In this document: positions 36,400 through 49,455 of the stretch, piece after piece | How the letters are laid out: each line of letters begins with the position of its first letter | Position numbering within the stretch: position 1 is the stretch's first letter | Assembly: GCA_943737045.1 (NCBI GenBank) | Contig: CALSFV010000109.1 | Span: 162,501-226,500 of the forward strand | Length of the DNA stretch: 64,000 nucleotides | Direction of reading: 5' to 3' | Source of the DNA: Parapristionchus giblindavisi | Taxonomy: Eukaryota; Nematoda; Chromadorea; Rhabditida; Diplogasteridae | Notes under the pieces: model-generated | Told to the model about the DNA's origin: nothing | Seen by the model: only the letters and a program-made list of their open reading frames with translations | The model's database searches: none | Position numbers and translations under genes: made by a program

Positions 36400-37055
36400 A
36401 AGGGGGGGGGGGCGATCATTTGCACAACGATCATTTGCACAACGGATCATAAATCGGTCGGGAGGTGACGCAGGGCGACCAAAGTTGTACCATTGTTATC
36501 AGTGGGAGTGTACGGTACTGTGCTACCGTAACCGTCAGGAATCGCGAACTGACTATTTTCAGTCCACCCATGACCCGGGGTTCATGGTTGAAAATTACCG
36601 AAGTCGAAAAATTCATGATGGTCCGAGACCAATTACTATATGCCTGTATATCAACAGTCACCTAACTTTTATTTTTATGGATACCGTAACCCGAACTACC
36701 GTAATGAAACCGGGAATTGCCTTTAATTTCGCTATAATATATAGAGTACGGTAGCTAGATTACGGTAGTTCGGGTTACGGTATCCATAAAATAAAAGTTA
36801 GGTGACTGTTGATATACAGGCATATAGTAATTGGTCTCGGATCATCATGAATTTTTCGACTTCGGTAATTTTCAACCATGGTCATGGGTCCACTGAAAAA
36901 AATCAGTTCACGATTCCCGACGGTTACGGTAGCACAATACCGTACACCCCAACTGATAACAATGGTACAACTTTTGTTGCCCTGCGCCACCTCCCGACCG
37001 ATTTATGATCCGTTGTGCAAATGATCGTTGTGCAAATGATCGTCCCCCAAATTTA
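36400..37055. repeat. Long palindrome, arms about 320 bp
   Basis: Left arm 36400-36735 and right arm 36740-37055 are inverted copies, for example GATCATTTGCACAACG and CGTTGTGCAAATGATC. The spacer is almost nil. Short open frames in it are mirrored on both strands and are not genes. Confidence 0.88.
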
Positions 37056-37186
37056 ATCTCTGTGTGGTTTTTCGAAAATCATATTTACTAGGAATAAGTT
37101 GTACGACATAGGAACTAATGAACGATAAAGATAAGCATTTCAACATTTAAGGTTAAAGTTTAATAAAAGTTTTAAAAAGATTAATA

Positions 37187-38782
37187 CAGTGCGCGACATA
37201 ATGATAGGACACCCCTAAATTTTTGCGATTCCGGCCGAATGGTGAATGGAAATCAAAAGATGTATATACCATTTGCATCCCCTCCTTGGATAACTAAGGT
37301 AGCCCACGTATGAGAATATTCAATTTCCCGGTCAACGAGAAAATAATAATATTTCGAAATTTCACCGTGACATAATGATAGGACAACCCATTTTTTTTTC
37401 AGAAGTTACTATTTTTTTCCAAATTCTGCATAACATCAACGGGTCAACAACAGGTTAGTAATCAATCTTATGGCCCTTCCTCGAGAATGGACCGAAGATG
37501 CGATTGGGCATCCTCCTATAGAGGACAGAAATCACTTGTGGCTCGATGTCATCCCCACTCCTTTTTGATGGCTGCCTTAACTCGGCAACGGATGCATACT
37601 GTTTGGTGTTCTTGTGCACACGACTAACCAGGATGCCCCATATGTTCTACATGTGGTTTGCATTGGGGTTGCCCGTAGGGCTTAGAAGAAATGGGATGTT
37701 CTTGACTGCGAACAATGGTTTTGAGGGGTTATGGTAAGGATGGAGCTGCTCTCTTTCTGGGAGATCTGGTGGCCGGCATGGCTCTTCATCATGAACGGAA
37801 CGAGGGTAGTCTTTATGCATCACCTGACACTCCGCACAGTCCATCCTGCTGGTGTCCAAGGATATGGGCGGCTTGTCGAATTTTAAGAACGCGACCCTGA
37901 ACATGACTGAACTTAGTCCAGGTGAAATTACGCGGTTCCTTTGAGCAACTCACGTCAAAAGCAGTTATAGCCATCCGGACTATTGGGGTTGAACTTCTTC
38001 TCATCGGCGAATGCAATCAGAAACCGATATTTTTAAAAAATTTTGAAAAAATTATCATGTACCGTACTGGGCTGCGTTCTTAAAATTCGACAAGCCGCCC
38101 ATATCCTTGGACACCAGCAGGATGGACTGTGCGGAGTGTCAGGTGATGCATAAAGACTACCCTCGTTCCGTTCATGATGAAGAGCCATGCCGGCCACCAG
38201 ATCTCCCAGAAAGAGAGCAGCTCCATCCTTACCACAACCCCTCAAAACCATTGGTCGCAGTCAAGAACATCCCATTTCTTCTAAGCCCTACGGGCAACCC
38301 CAATGCAAACCACATGTAGAACATATGGGGCATCCTGGTTAGTCGTGTGCACAAGAACACCAAACAGTATGCATCCGTTGCCGAGTTAAGGCAGCCATCA
38401 AAAAGGAGTTGGGATGACATCGAGCCTCAAGTGATTTCTGTCCTCTATAGGAGGATGCCCAATCGCATCTTCGGTCCATTCTCGAGGAAGGGCCATAAGA
38501 TTGATTACTAACCTGTTGTTGACCCGTTGATGTTATGCAGAAGTTTGAAAAAATTAGTAACTTCTGAAAAAAAATTGGGTTGTCCTATCATTATGTCACG
38601 GTGAAATTTCGAAATATTATTATTTTCTCGTTGACCGGGAAATTGAATATTCTCATACGTGGGCTACCTTAGTTATCCAAGGCGGGGATACAAATGGAAT
38701 ATACATCTTTTGATTTCCATTCACCATTCGGCCGGAATCGCAAAATTTTAGGGGTGTCCTATCATTATGTCGCGCACTGTAC
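37187..38782. mobile_element. Tc3-like (Tc1/mariner) transposon in foldback form
   Basis: Outer ends CAGTGCGCGACATAATGATA at both termini in inverted orientation, flanked by TA. Arms 37187-37895 and 38081-38782 are about 700 bp; the spacer is 185 bp. The minus strand of the spacer encodes FADEKKFN..SPDGYN, the first catalytic-Asp region of Tc3-type transposases. Both arms carry the C-terminal part (NIWGILVSRVHKNTKQYA). Frameshifts and stops show it is inactive. Confidence 0.85.
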
Positions 38783-38995
38783 CATATTCTAATATAGAGT
38801 AGTGGAGACGTAAACTATTCTGACAGATCAGCTGAAAAGGCTGGTAATTTCTTGATTTTGAAATGTATTTCAATTCAACGTCAAAGTTAACCACCAACAA
38901 AGCTCAGATAGTTATCGATCAGAGAAAAATATTTAAAAAATTATATGGTTCGAACCTTCTCCGTTCCGATGTCACCACTCTCGATCGTCGTTTCT
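38783..38995 (-). pseudogene. Rearranged fragment of the tra2-like gene
   Basis: This stretch resembles the start of tra2 exon 5, the whole of the intron before it and the end of exon 4 (compare 41990-42420), diverged and with gaps. Its left neighbour (37085-37187 plus 38783-38810) resembles the gene's 3' flank at 39425-39556. The copy therefore joins 3' flank directly to 5' gene parts, with the other exons missing. It cannot encode an RRM. Similarity was seen by eye over long matching runs such as GCTGAAAAGG.TGG and the CTCGATCGTCGTTTCTTCT block. Confidence 0.65.
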
Positions 38996-39017
38996 TCTTG
39001 CTTCGAAACATTATAAG

Positions 39018-39130
39018 CGAAATATGTAATAGTTAAACATGCAAATGTACTCATAAAATTAGAGATTAATGAATCTAAAGTAGTTATTAGTAGAGGCGAG
39101 ATTCACTGTTTCGGCGATTAGGTTCTAGAC
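39018..39130. repeat. Dispersed repeat shared with 19088-19212
   Basis: Second copy, directly followed by a T/A-rich tract and the ATT microsatellite. Confidence 0.55.
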
Positions 39131-39203
39131 AGTGAACCTCTACCCAATGGGGTTGGCCATTCCATTGTTTTATTTTATTTTCACCTCGTTAAAGATAAAT
39201 AAA

Positions 39204-39381
<178 letters not shown>

Positions 39382-39691
39382 CTTAGTGCAGTTTTTTTTA
39401 TTATTTAAAATCATTTATTCATCAGCAATAAGTTGTACGACACAGGAACTAATGAACGAAAGAGATAAGCGTTTTGACAAGTTATTATGAAAGGTAAAAA
39501 CAAACGAATAATACCGTACTATTCTAATAAAGAGTAGAGGAGCCGTAAAGTATTCACAGGAGGGTTATTATAAGTGAGTAAAGCGATCGATAACTGCATA
39601 AATATCGATTGATTGATATCCCGGAAGATACCAAAAACAGTGAGAGGAGGCCAAAAATTCATCGGCGAAACAACGGTTGCTGATAGTTTGG

Positions 39692-39881
39692 GAGTGCTCT
39701 GGTATTTCAAAACTTAATGTGTACTTATCATGTTCACTTGAAGTTGACTTGTAATTCTACTTCAAGTGGTATATACTGTAATGCATTTCGTCAAATGCAC
39801 AATCACTTGAAATAGACTTAAAGTAAACTTCAAGTCAGCTACGTATTTTAAGTACACTTTAGATTTTGAAATACCAGAGTT
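39692..39881. mobile_element. CTGGTATTT MITE, subtype with ACTTGAAGT core
   Basis: Ends CTCTGGTATTTCAAAACTTA and TTTGAAATACCAGAG. It lies about 100 bp downstream of the tra2-like stop codon. Confidence 0.75.
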
Positions 39882-39980
39882 CCGACATTAATCGAACATG
39901 GGAATACTGTGGAAAGTACGAGTAAATAATCAATAAGTGAAGGAAAAGAAAAACCGACGAAAAAATCAATAAAAAGACGA

Positions 39981-42900
39981 TTAATCATCTCTGCGTCGTC
40001 GCTGATCTGTGACGGAATAGTCGACGCGTATTGGAATTCCGTCAATCTTCGCGTCATGCATCGCGCTTCTTGCCTGCAAAATGCCAAAGATCAAAGATCA
40101 AGTATTAAAAAAGACTATTACCGTATTCAAACTATTTCTTCTCGACCCTCTATCCTCATTCTAGCAAGTAATATCAAAATTTAAAGCGTAGCTGGAGAAG
40201 ATTATTGAAAAATCGATAAACCACATACCAATTTGGCCTCTTCCACAGATGCATAATACACGAATCCATACCCTCTGCATTGACCTGTGTGTCGATTGAT
40301 AACAACGTTCAACTGAAAACAAATCATTCATTGATACTTTCATAAGCAAGAAGCATTAACAGGAAATGAATTGTTAACTTTTAGCAGTCTAAAAATCAAG
40401 ATCAAAGATCAATTATCAATCAAATATATGGAATAACCTGTTCGATTTGTCCGTATGGCTCGAACATATTGCGCAGGTCTATTTCTCTGATCCATGGAGG
40501 CATGCCAAAGATGCCGAGACAATTCGATGGTGGAGGATTTGTGCGACCGTCGTCTGAATAAAGAGTACGCTCACTGGAGATGATATATAATATTTTTGAA
40601 TACATTCCATTATTCTTCATATACCCACACATACTCCATAGAACAAAGAGATTTTCACTCGTTTTCTATTCATTCTCACAATCAGTAGCATTTCATTCTT
40701 TTGTTGATAGATTATACTAAAAAGACATCGACATCTCTACTAAAAAAACTTCAAATGTGACCTACTCTTAGTTTTCATAGTATGACCATAAATGTTATTT
40801 CTTTTTGTCTTGATTTGCCCCAAATTGGCATGTTTCCCCCAGGGGGGTTCACTAACCAATAGGTCCATGGCGACTTCTGACGTAACCTCCACGACGAATG
40901 CTCGTATCGTACCTCTGAATAATTTGGTTTCTGTGTTGAACGTTTTCCCTTTTAAAGTGACTCCTCGAGCTAATTTGAAACTGTCTGCTGCGAAAAGAAT
41001 TTTTTTGTTTTTCCTTTAAAGTCATACGCTTGCTAATTGTTTCTCTGCTCTAGCTGGACTTTATCACGTATTTCATTTGTGATATGCAATTTTCAGAGCG
41101 GTAAATACATTATTAGTTTATTTGTGTACATAATATAAACATAAACATAATATAACATTAAAAAACGAAGAAAAAATTACATTGTATTGATGGCGGTCTT
41201 GCGAGCGCCTGTGTCTCCTCGGAGATCTGGATCGGGATCGGCTGTAATCATAATTACTTTCTAAAATTCATTTAATTCTTAATAGTTAGAGGCACACCCC
41301 AAGCTAATTTTACTCTCCGCATTGGCAATACTCTCTCGTAGACAAAGAATGCGAGAGAGTGTGGCCAGAGCGGAGAGTTTCAAATTAGCTTGGGGTGTCG
41401 CTTTAGGTTAGATACATGTAAGTAAGGTATTACCAGCAGGGCGTTTGTTATTCGATGCATTCACAGATTTCTATTGCTATACTCTTTTACTTGCTTGGGT
41501 TAATTGAGCAACTGGTTAATATTTCATTTCGTTCGAAATTGAATTCACTTCACACGTTTGTCATAAATCTTTCCCATTGATTTGAATTGAAAATTAGATT
41601 TATTGATTGATTTTGATTGATTAATATAGTATTGATTATGCGTTAGTTGGTGACGTATCCTGTAGCAATATCACTAATCACACTTTCGGGAAATTTTCAA
41701 TCACTGTACGTGTTATTGCAAACTATTAACAATAGGTGTAAAAAGCGTTAGTCCGGTCTCACTACACACTCGATATGTACCATTTATCGCTCATTTCTCG
41801 TTCACTACGATGACTGCAGGAACAGGGACTGGAAATCACGAATTATTGATTTGCTCTGATTATTTATTTTTAATAAACAATATTCTTTTTTTTAATTTAA
41901 ACAAAATATTAAGGGATAATTTATTTACCTTCTTGATCTGCTAACCGAAACTCTGCTCGTATGATGCCGTCTGTAGCGTGCCGGTGTGACCGATCGGCTG
42001 AAAAGGTTGGCTATTTCTTGATTTTCAGTTATGTTTCAATTGAGTTTCAAAGTAAACCTCAAACAGTCGATAGTCAGTTATAAGATCAGAGAAAAATAAG
42101 ACAATAATTATAATTATCTCTCTACAACATTCGCCCGTAGTTTTCCAACTGCCACTGTACCCAAAACTCTCACCGAAATCGATACCGATATTATTAGCGA
42201 CGGACATCCGTCAATCACCTTAAAGTCATTCTTTTCCCCTTTACGCTCAATGTGATGCAATCCAGAATAAGATAAGATAAGGTAGTTCTTATCCTTATTC
42301 TTATTCTTTATTCCATCATAATATACGTAACAAGAAAATAAGGTCGACAATAATAATATGTACATACAACTCGAACCTTCTACTTCTCCGTTCCGATGAC
42401 GTCATTCTCGATCGTCGTTTCTTCTCTTTAGGTGAGGGCGATCGCGATGCTGCCGAACTTGCCGACGATGAGGTCGATTCGTTGCGGCGTCGAGACATCG
42501 TATACTGCAATCAGGCGCAGTGTGTCATATGCACAATTTCAGGAATGATAGGACAGATTTATGCTTTGAATATGATCGACCAGACTTGTGTGCGCTCATG
42601 TCAGTTTTCTTCCACAAGTTGCACAGTATATAACAAATTTTTTGGGATGAATTCTTGGTAGGTTTCGTTTGACCTTTTTTTGGAACCAAAGCAAAGCGCG
42701 CTAATTGCCCCATGATCGTACATGAAAAGGACGCAAATGCATCAATGAAACGATGAAATAACGATAAAAAGAAGTGATGCGCGATGAATCACATGAGAAT
42801 AGAACAGCATTGATTGCTCATGATGAATGTCTTTGATGCTGACGTCGTGCAACTATACGATTTATAACGGCATTCCGATCTAGTTTGAAACTCGTCCAAT

Positions 42901-43545
42901 GCTCCCTCGCGTTCTTTCTTTACGACGGAGCGTTGTTAAAGCAGAACATAAAGTTATCATAGGGTGCGCATAGAATCTATAATATTACGAATCTATAAAA
43001 ATGAATACTATGTGATACGTTAAGACGACAACAAAGGAGTGGAATGTACAGACGTCACACCGACGGGCGGATTTTGGAAAATACATTGAAGTTGAGGATA
43101 GCTCATGCATAAATATCGCTGCATGTTTTTACTTTATGTATTAAAATGAGCACTCACTTCGCTTTCTGACGTCGTCTCCGTCTTCCTTTTTGTGGGCCTC
43201 GTCGTCTCGTCCTTTTCCAGCTAAAATAATCTTATTCTCGAAAAAAATCAAGCCATCAACATAGAGTATTTCATTTTTTTTATCTGAAGAAGTAAGTATT
43301 TAACAACGCATTTAAATATAAACAAAAGTTTTAAAGCATACCTTCGTGGCTTCCTTGTCAGCTTCTTTTTCCTTCTGTAGCAACCGCAAAACTTCATCTT
43401 TATGTGACATTAGGAAGCTTTTGAATTCATCTGAAAGATCAAAGATCAACTTTTTTTTTTAAAATTTAATGTATAAACCGGATAATTCGAGTTCGGTTTT
43501 GCCGGGTGGAGGTTGAGTTGAGGTTGTTTCGACTTGTGAGGGCAT
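39981..43545 (-). CDS. tra2: Transformer-2-like SR splicing factor, 10 exons, about 275 aa
   Basis: Nuclear RNA-binding splicing regulator of the Tra2 family (C. elegans RSP-8 type). Minus-strand exons: 43545-43479, 43430-43342, 43220-43158, 42504-42377, 41997-41929, 41241-41181, 40914-40857, 40553-40438, 40312-40229, 40073-39981, with phase kept throughout. Exons 4-6 encode an Arg/Ser-rich N-terminal domain (for example SRSRSRSPRRHRRS). Exons 8-10 encode one RRM with RNP2 (LGIFGM) and RNP1 (RGYGFVYY), followed by a short basic tail ending RRRRDD. There is no second RS domain, unlike typical Tra2. Exons 1-3 encode an acidic/lysine-rich segment unlike the family; they join exon 4 in frame. Exon 4 has its own ATG (42498) just after an acceptor, giving a 200-aa form, so two starts are plausible. 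The family and RRM are certain; membership of exons 1-3 is inferred from phase and the absence of a stop. Confidence 0.88.
40955..41030. mobile_element. Partial palindromic MITE (CCAAGCTAATTT family)
   Basis: Keeps AAAGTGACTCCTCGAGCTAATTTGAAA-like left arm in pieces; the centre is lost. Lies in an intron of the tra2-like gene. Confidence 0.4.
41288..41405. mobile_element. Palindromic MITE (CCAAGCTAATTT family), best copy
   Basis: Ends AGGCACACCCCAAGC and GCTTGGGGTGTCGCTTT. Intronic in the tra2-like gene, between exons 5 and 6. Confidence 0.85.
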
Positions 43546-44269
43546 CTTGCGCCTGGGAAGAGATAACTTTTTAAGGTGCAATTATTGAAAAAATTTCGCT
43601 ATGATAATGGAAAAAACGACCATTCAAATGATTATTCAAGCGAGATATGAACAACGATTGTGATAAATTTAGAGGACCGCATAGAATTTTATTTCAAATG
43701 AGTCATTTATGAATTCATTTTAGAGCTGCTGTCTGACTGCTGGGTATTCAAACAAAAGAACAGCTTCTCTCTAAGCACTCTCAGTTGTAAAGGTAAAATG
43801 TAGACGTAGAAGTTGGCCGAAAAGATTTAATTTCAAGAACAAATAAGACGCGCCAGCTGCAATCTTATTTATGACGTAACTTTTATAAAGGTAAAGGTAA
43901 GTAAATCCCGTTATTCAAGGCACACGAAATCTTGCTGGAGATCATAGCTTGGCCAGTGATCATGATCAGTGATAGCGATAATGACCGGAGTGATATTGGA
44001 AAAATCTTTAACTGTACATCGTGCTAAATTTTTTCACTTGGCTCTGGTAATGTAGACAAAGCAAGTTAGAGTGAATTACCGGAATTTCGAATGGAATGTG
44101 CCTATAAAAATCTACATCGTAGGGTACTCTCGAAAAAAGCAATGAAGTGTTCATCTATCATTTTTTGCCTAACAGACATCTGATCCCTGATCCCAGAGGA
44201 TGCAATGAATATGCCTCTCTGCCATATCAACTTGGAGCAGTCAAGACGACGGTCAACACTTTACTGCAG

Positions 44270-44430
44270 AAAAATGAGCGAGAGGAGGCGCAAAGGGAGA
44301 GGGAGAGGTCGCAGGAGTAGGAGGCAGAGGTAGAGAGAGGTAGAGGGAGAGGGAGGGAGAGGGAGAAGGAGAGGGAGAGGTCGAGAGAGGGAGGGAGAGG
44401 CCTAGAGGGAGAGACGGAGATCCCTCCAGG
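44270..44430. repeat. GA-rich low-complexity tract
   Basis: Irregular GAGAGG repeats; open frames on either strand are compositional artefacts. Confidence 0.9.
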
Positions 44431-45255
44431 GCAGAGTTAGGCACGGATTTACACGGAAGAACACTCTGAATGACTCCAGTTGAGAAATAAGCCAGTTGTT
44501 TTTTGGTCGCCGATGCTTATTAAACTTTGAGAGCGCTGTGGATACTTGAAGCTAAGCGGATTGCTTATCGAAAGAAAATTTTACTCATCGTTTTGGATAC
44601 ATTCCCTTGTTGGCTTTCAAGTTGGCTGTGCAGTGGTTTCAAATATCCTATTTGAACGGCGGAAAAAATCTGTTAAGAAGCTATTGAATTGACTACTCCC
44701 TATCGTCTCTTTCCTATGGCCAGAGAGCATCTACTCTACTAATCTACTCGAAGTACGAAATCATTGGAAATTTCACGAGAAGTATAGATCTTCTATTAAT
44801 GATCACATAATTTTATACCTATAAAATACTTGGAAAACGAAAAAATCATATCGATTAAATTTTAACGTATATCAAGCGCCAATTCGATAGACGGCAAGAT
44901 GGGGAGAGAATTGAAAGCAGAAACAGATGTGTCACTCTGCGTAAGAAGAAGAAGAAGAAGAGGAGGAGGAAGGGGCTACCCTTTGGTTCAATATCTTTCG
45001 TTATTTCCAAGACGAATGTGAACGGCAATCATCGATTTTTTATTGGGAATGGGTGGAGTTTCGGGAGGAAGTTTGAATTTCTGGCTAAATTTACCCAATT
45101 CAATCTTGACATGGATAAAGCGTGTGAAATCAAACGAGGGACAGCAAACCATAAAGATGTGAAATTGAATCTGCAACACGTACGAGTTTAAAAATATAGC
45201 CAGGGAAGTTCAGCCGGTTGAGTGGTCGCAGCAGAGCATACTTGACAAATGTTTT

Positions 45256-45374
45256 TAAAAGTGCAGCCGAGCTAATTTTACTCTCCGCTCTAACAACGCT
45301 CTTTCTCATAAAAAGAAAGCGAAAGAGCATTGTCAGAGCAGAGTGTTTCAAATTAGCTGGGAATGTGCGTTTAA
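45256..45374. mobile_element. Palindromic MITE (CCAAGCTAATTT family)
   Basis: GCAGCCGAGCTAATTTTACTC left arm and ATTAGCTGGGAATGTGCG right arm. Confidence 0.65.
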
Positions 45375-45624
45375 ATGAAACGAATGAATGAAAGAAAAGT
45401 CCACTTGGGTTCAATGGTCAATCTCACTTCAAGTACGCCATTCTGATCAGATATCTCTAATCGACGATGAGAGAAAAATGTGAGAATGTGGTCGCAGCGT
45501 TTCATAAGAAAAGTTAAAAGTAATCTTCGCACAATCGGAGGGGGGGTATCTAATTAATGATATGATATCGGCAAAACATCGAACAACCGCTAGTTCTTCT
45601 AGAAACCTGAGCCGGCTGTTTCTC

Positions 45625-45855
45625 ACTACCTCTGTCTCTCTCTTCTCTTTCTCTCTCTCTCTCTCGCTCTCTCTCTCACTATCTCCTCTCTCTCTCTTTT
45701 CTCCTTCTCTCTATCTCTATCTCTATCTCTATCTCTCTCTCTATATCTATCTCTCTCTCACCCTCTCTCTCTATCTCCCTCTCTTTTCCTCCCTCTCTCC
45801 CCCCCCTCTCTCTCTATTTCTCTCCCTCTCCCATCTCTCCCTGCCATCTTCTTCT
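45625..45855. repeat. CT-rich low-complexity tract
   Basis: TCTCTC runs mixed with TATCTC repeats; similar tracts at 32755-33005 and 61870-62195. Confidence 0.9.
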
Positions 45856-46086
45856 AGGCGACTCTAGTGCAGAGTGTTGGTGTTGTTGATCCATGAAAAC
45901 TTTTGAAGACGGAGGAGGGACAAGGCTAGACAGCTGATTAGAGAGGACCATATTATAATGGCAAAAGGTAAGGGTGCAACCCGTTATTCAAGTCGGCGGG
46001 TGATCACTGCTAGGCCAGTGATGATTCTATGCTAGTGATATATTATACTGACAATGAGCGAGAGATCATGGAAACTGAGGAGAGTG

Positions 46087-46237
46087 CTACACTCACAGAA
46101 AATTCCCTAAGGGAAGTTTTGGAACTGCGATTCCCTTAGAGAATAATTCCCTTATCAACACACAATCCATTATATGTAAGGGAATTTTTACTAGGGAATT
46201 ATTCCCTTAAATATAAGGGAAAATTGTGTGAGTGTAG
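46087..46237. mobile_element. 150-bp MITE with ACACTCACAGAAAATT ends
   Basis: Inverted ends CTACACTCACAGAAAATT and AAATTGTGTGAGTGTAG; interior has TAAGGGAATTTTTACTAGGG as at 25440-25480. Confidence 0.8.
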
Positions 46238-47006
46238 AGAAACAAAGAACGGGGGATGAGACTGTTTGAATCAGGAGAGTGTAGATAGAACAGAGATAGG
46301 GATGGTAAAGGGTACAATATTAATAATTTATGCGTTTACTAGAATTACGGTACTGAATAAATTAATAAATAAAGTTTTTTTCCGGAGTCTTCAATACTAG
46401 AATTTCTTCATCCACTCCCAATTTCGTATGTTTTATGAACTAGAGAAACAGAGATTGATTGAGAGATAATGGAAATTGAAGAGAGTACGAGAGAAGAAGA
46501 TGAATGTGAGAGAGAAGGGGATTGTGAGAGAGTATCCGACAGAGGCGATGTAAGAAATAGTGAGTGGATTGAGGAGTGTGAGGGGTCCAGAGAGATCATA
46601 GTGGGAGAGAAATGTGGAATAAAACATGGAGAGGAAGAGGGAGGGAGATAGGGAGAGGGAGAGAACAGGGAGGAGAGAAGGGGGAGAGGGAGAGAGAGGT
46701 ACAAGGAGAGGTAGAAGGAGAGATTGAATGATGATCTAAAAGATGGTGAGTCTCCATGAGTGTTTCTTCCACTGAAATGAAATGATGACAAACATAACCT
46801 AGATGACTGTGACAGACAATGAAAGGAGGCGTAGAAACATTAAGGAGTAGTCTATTTTTTACGAATAAACACTTTACCTAGATCAAGGACGGATCTCTAC
46901 CGTTATAGGGTGCTGGCTACTGGATATAGGGGTGGAATTCATGTGTGATGTTCAGAGGATTATCGAAAGTCAATTGTGAAAAGCCACTCTGGCCGAATTC
47001 TACGGT

Positions 47007-47297
47007 AAGTATTGTGCGTATAAAATGCACTTGCATAAGAAAATGACAAACGGTGCTAACGAACGGAAGTCACAATCGAGAGACGGGCGAGATGTAGCCT
47101 TCTACATCTCGCCCCGCCTCTCGATTGTCTCTCCGCTGCCTCTCTCTAACCCGGCTGACCTTCGACGCGCGCTATATTATATATAAAAGAGATCGGCATA
47201 GTTTCTGAACCATGCAAAACATGAAAGTGTCTTGTGGGAGTGGTTGGCTACTCTCGTACCAAATAAACAAGTGTATTTTATACTTTCAATATACCTA
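47007..47297. mobile_element. MITE related to 8588-8812
   Basis: Ends contain GCGTATAAAATGCACTTGC and CAAGTGTATTTTATAC; the body has an inverted AGATGTAG/CTACATCT hairpin. Confidence 0.65.
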
Positions 47298-47375
47298 GTA
47301 GCATAATCGATAGAAAAATGTCCACAGAATTTGAGCGCATTTGCTTATTAGAACAATAAATAAAACGATAAGACT

Positions 47376-47561
47376 ATGAGAGCGAAGTTTGTAATGATCG
47401 CTTCGGAGCATTATAATTTTGACTTGGACAACTGCACTGCAACAGTTTTTTTTGGTGGCACCGAGGTTCACGAACTAGGTTCTTTCAATCTCAGTGTAGA
47501 GACGGCTGTTTCTTCCACTTGCTCCTTCAAGAGTGAACCGAGAAAATATTCCCGATTGTAA
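47376..47561 (+). CDS. Possible hypothetical exon
   Basis: Reads FVMIASEHYNFDLDNCTATV and TEVHELGSFNLSVETAVSS. Composition is protein-like. No splice partners or family were identified. The FVM start vaguely recalls the fragment at 19868. Confidence 0.2.
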   Translation: MRAKFVMIASEHYNFDLDNCTATVFFGGTEVHELGSFNLSVETAVSSTCSFKSEPRKYSRL

Positions 47562-49082
47562 AAAAGATGGATCACAGAATAAATTCTATAACTTTCCTTA
47601 TATACTAGAACATTGTATTATTAAGGGAAACAGTAGGCATCACTTTGTCCTCACGTTATTCAGAGTAATCTCTGTCGTAATTAGGAGTGGTAAGATGTGG
47701 CGTTCTCATATTTCAAAGATAAAAATAATTTTTTTAAAAGATTGAGAGTGTCCTATACATTACCAAAACTTACTTATGCAGGTACTTAATGAAAATTACA
47801 TGTATTAGGAAACCTACAAGAAAACGGTTGAATATATTATCTACTATTCCACAAACATAGGAATAAAAGTGAACATCTAATTTCTTTCGCAACATTTATA
47901 TGAGTATAAATTCTGACTACTCTACTTCAGTTCATCTTGTTTGAGATAAAATCAGCGCGTACTATATATTTCCCTCCTTCTTTGTCATTTTACTACCTTG
48001 CCCTTTGCACTCAGGGCACATAAATTAGAGGAACACGAGAGAACACAGAAAGTATGGTCCAACTTTGTTCGTTTTAGTCATCACTTACACGGCATAGCAC
48101 ACTCTCAGATGGTCACAAGATTATAGGACATGAGGAAGAAGAGTATATACAGGATGCAGGAGTAGGAGTATAAAGTAGGTATAGAGAGAAAGGGAATACT
48201 GTACTACTGGAATACTGGGAATTGTAAAAAGGTATTTATACATGGCACACGAAGTCCTGCGGGTGAACACTGCTAGGCCAGTGATTATTACATTATTATT
48301 ATAATATTATTATTATTATTATTATTATTACAGTAAGACTTGACCGAATAACGTAATAAAATATTTCGATTGTGTGCGATCGTGCATCATCTATTGCTTT
48401 CTATAATATAGTTCTTTTCAAACAAGACAAATAATCAATATTGTCTAAAAAAATATTTGGTAATTGAGAAAAATTTATACCGTAGATTCTAACCTTGTAC
48501 TTCTCCTTGTCGACGACTTATTGGATTCAGATTCAGCTACTTTATTTCCCCTCGCACGGACCATATCTACTGATTCACTACGTGGATTGGAGAAAAGGAG
48601 GCATATCCCTCGAAAGTCCCTTTAGTAGTTGCTAGGAGCGACATCCAAGTCGTATTTGGAGACAGTGACGAACTATACGAAAGGAGTGGAGGAAGGAACG
48701 AAGAAACAAACAAACTAACTAGTAATTTAGACTAGTAGTTTGGTTAACTAGTAATGTAACTGCATTTAATTATTATTATAGTTCGTCTGACTTGAAACGT
48801 GCTAACAAATTAACTATCAACACTGAACCAAGTTATAACAATATCTTTGTAGTTAAATCTGCTAATGCAACTGCAACAAAATGATATGATTATAGTTCGA
48901 CTGACCCAACAACTATATTATAAACCGCTCTCAAAATGAAGTTATGAAAGTGAATTGAAACCTATAAAATAAGTGTGCAAAAATAAAAATTCATGTTTCA
49001 AAGATAGCTAGCCAACGGCGCTTGAGAGCTGGCTGTTGACGAAGGGCATCCTTACAATCAGTTCAGTGTTGATAGTGTCAGT

Positions 49083-49085
<3 letters not shown>

Positions 49086-49147
<62 letters not shown>
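49086..49147. repeat. (AT)n microsatellite
   Basis: About 31 AT dinucleotides without interruption. Confidence 0.97.
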
Positions 49148-49150
<3 letters not shown>

Positions 49151-49455
49151 TTCTCGTTTGGATGTCGACCTTGTCGATCAACTATCAACACTGGACTACG
49201 CGCGTTCGCGATAGAAGCACATGGAGAGATGGCATTAGCCGACGAAGACGGATCAACTAAGTAGCTAGTTGTAAGTATGCAAGTAAAATCTATTCAAAAA
49301 CTGCACCTGAGCATCAGGTTGGATATCTGCGCAGATATTTGCGCAAGTAGCCGCTTTTTATGCGTATGTTTGTATGGTAGTGCAAGTGTTTGGAAAAGTT
49401 CGAGATCCGGGATGAACAGTTTTGAGAAGATTTTGGAGAGTGCGAGAGAAGACAA

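Noticed and set aside
37546..38420. Paired open frames on both strands
   Set aside because: They are mirror images in the arms of the Tc3 foldback, antisense to transposase remnants.
49036..49260. Frame with Tyr-Ile repeats
   Set aside because: It is the AT dinucleotide repeat with short flanks.
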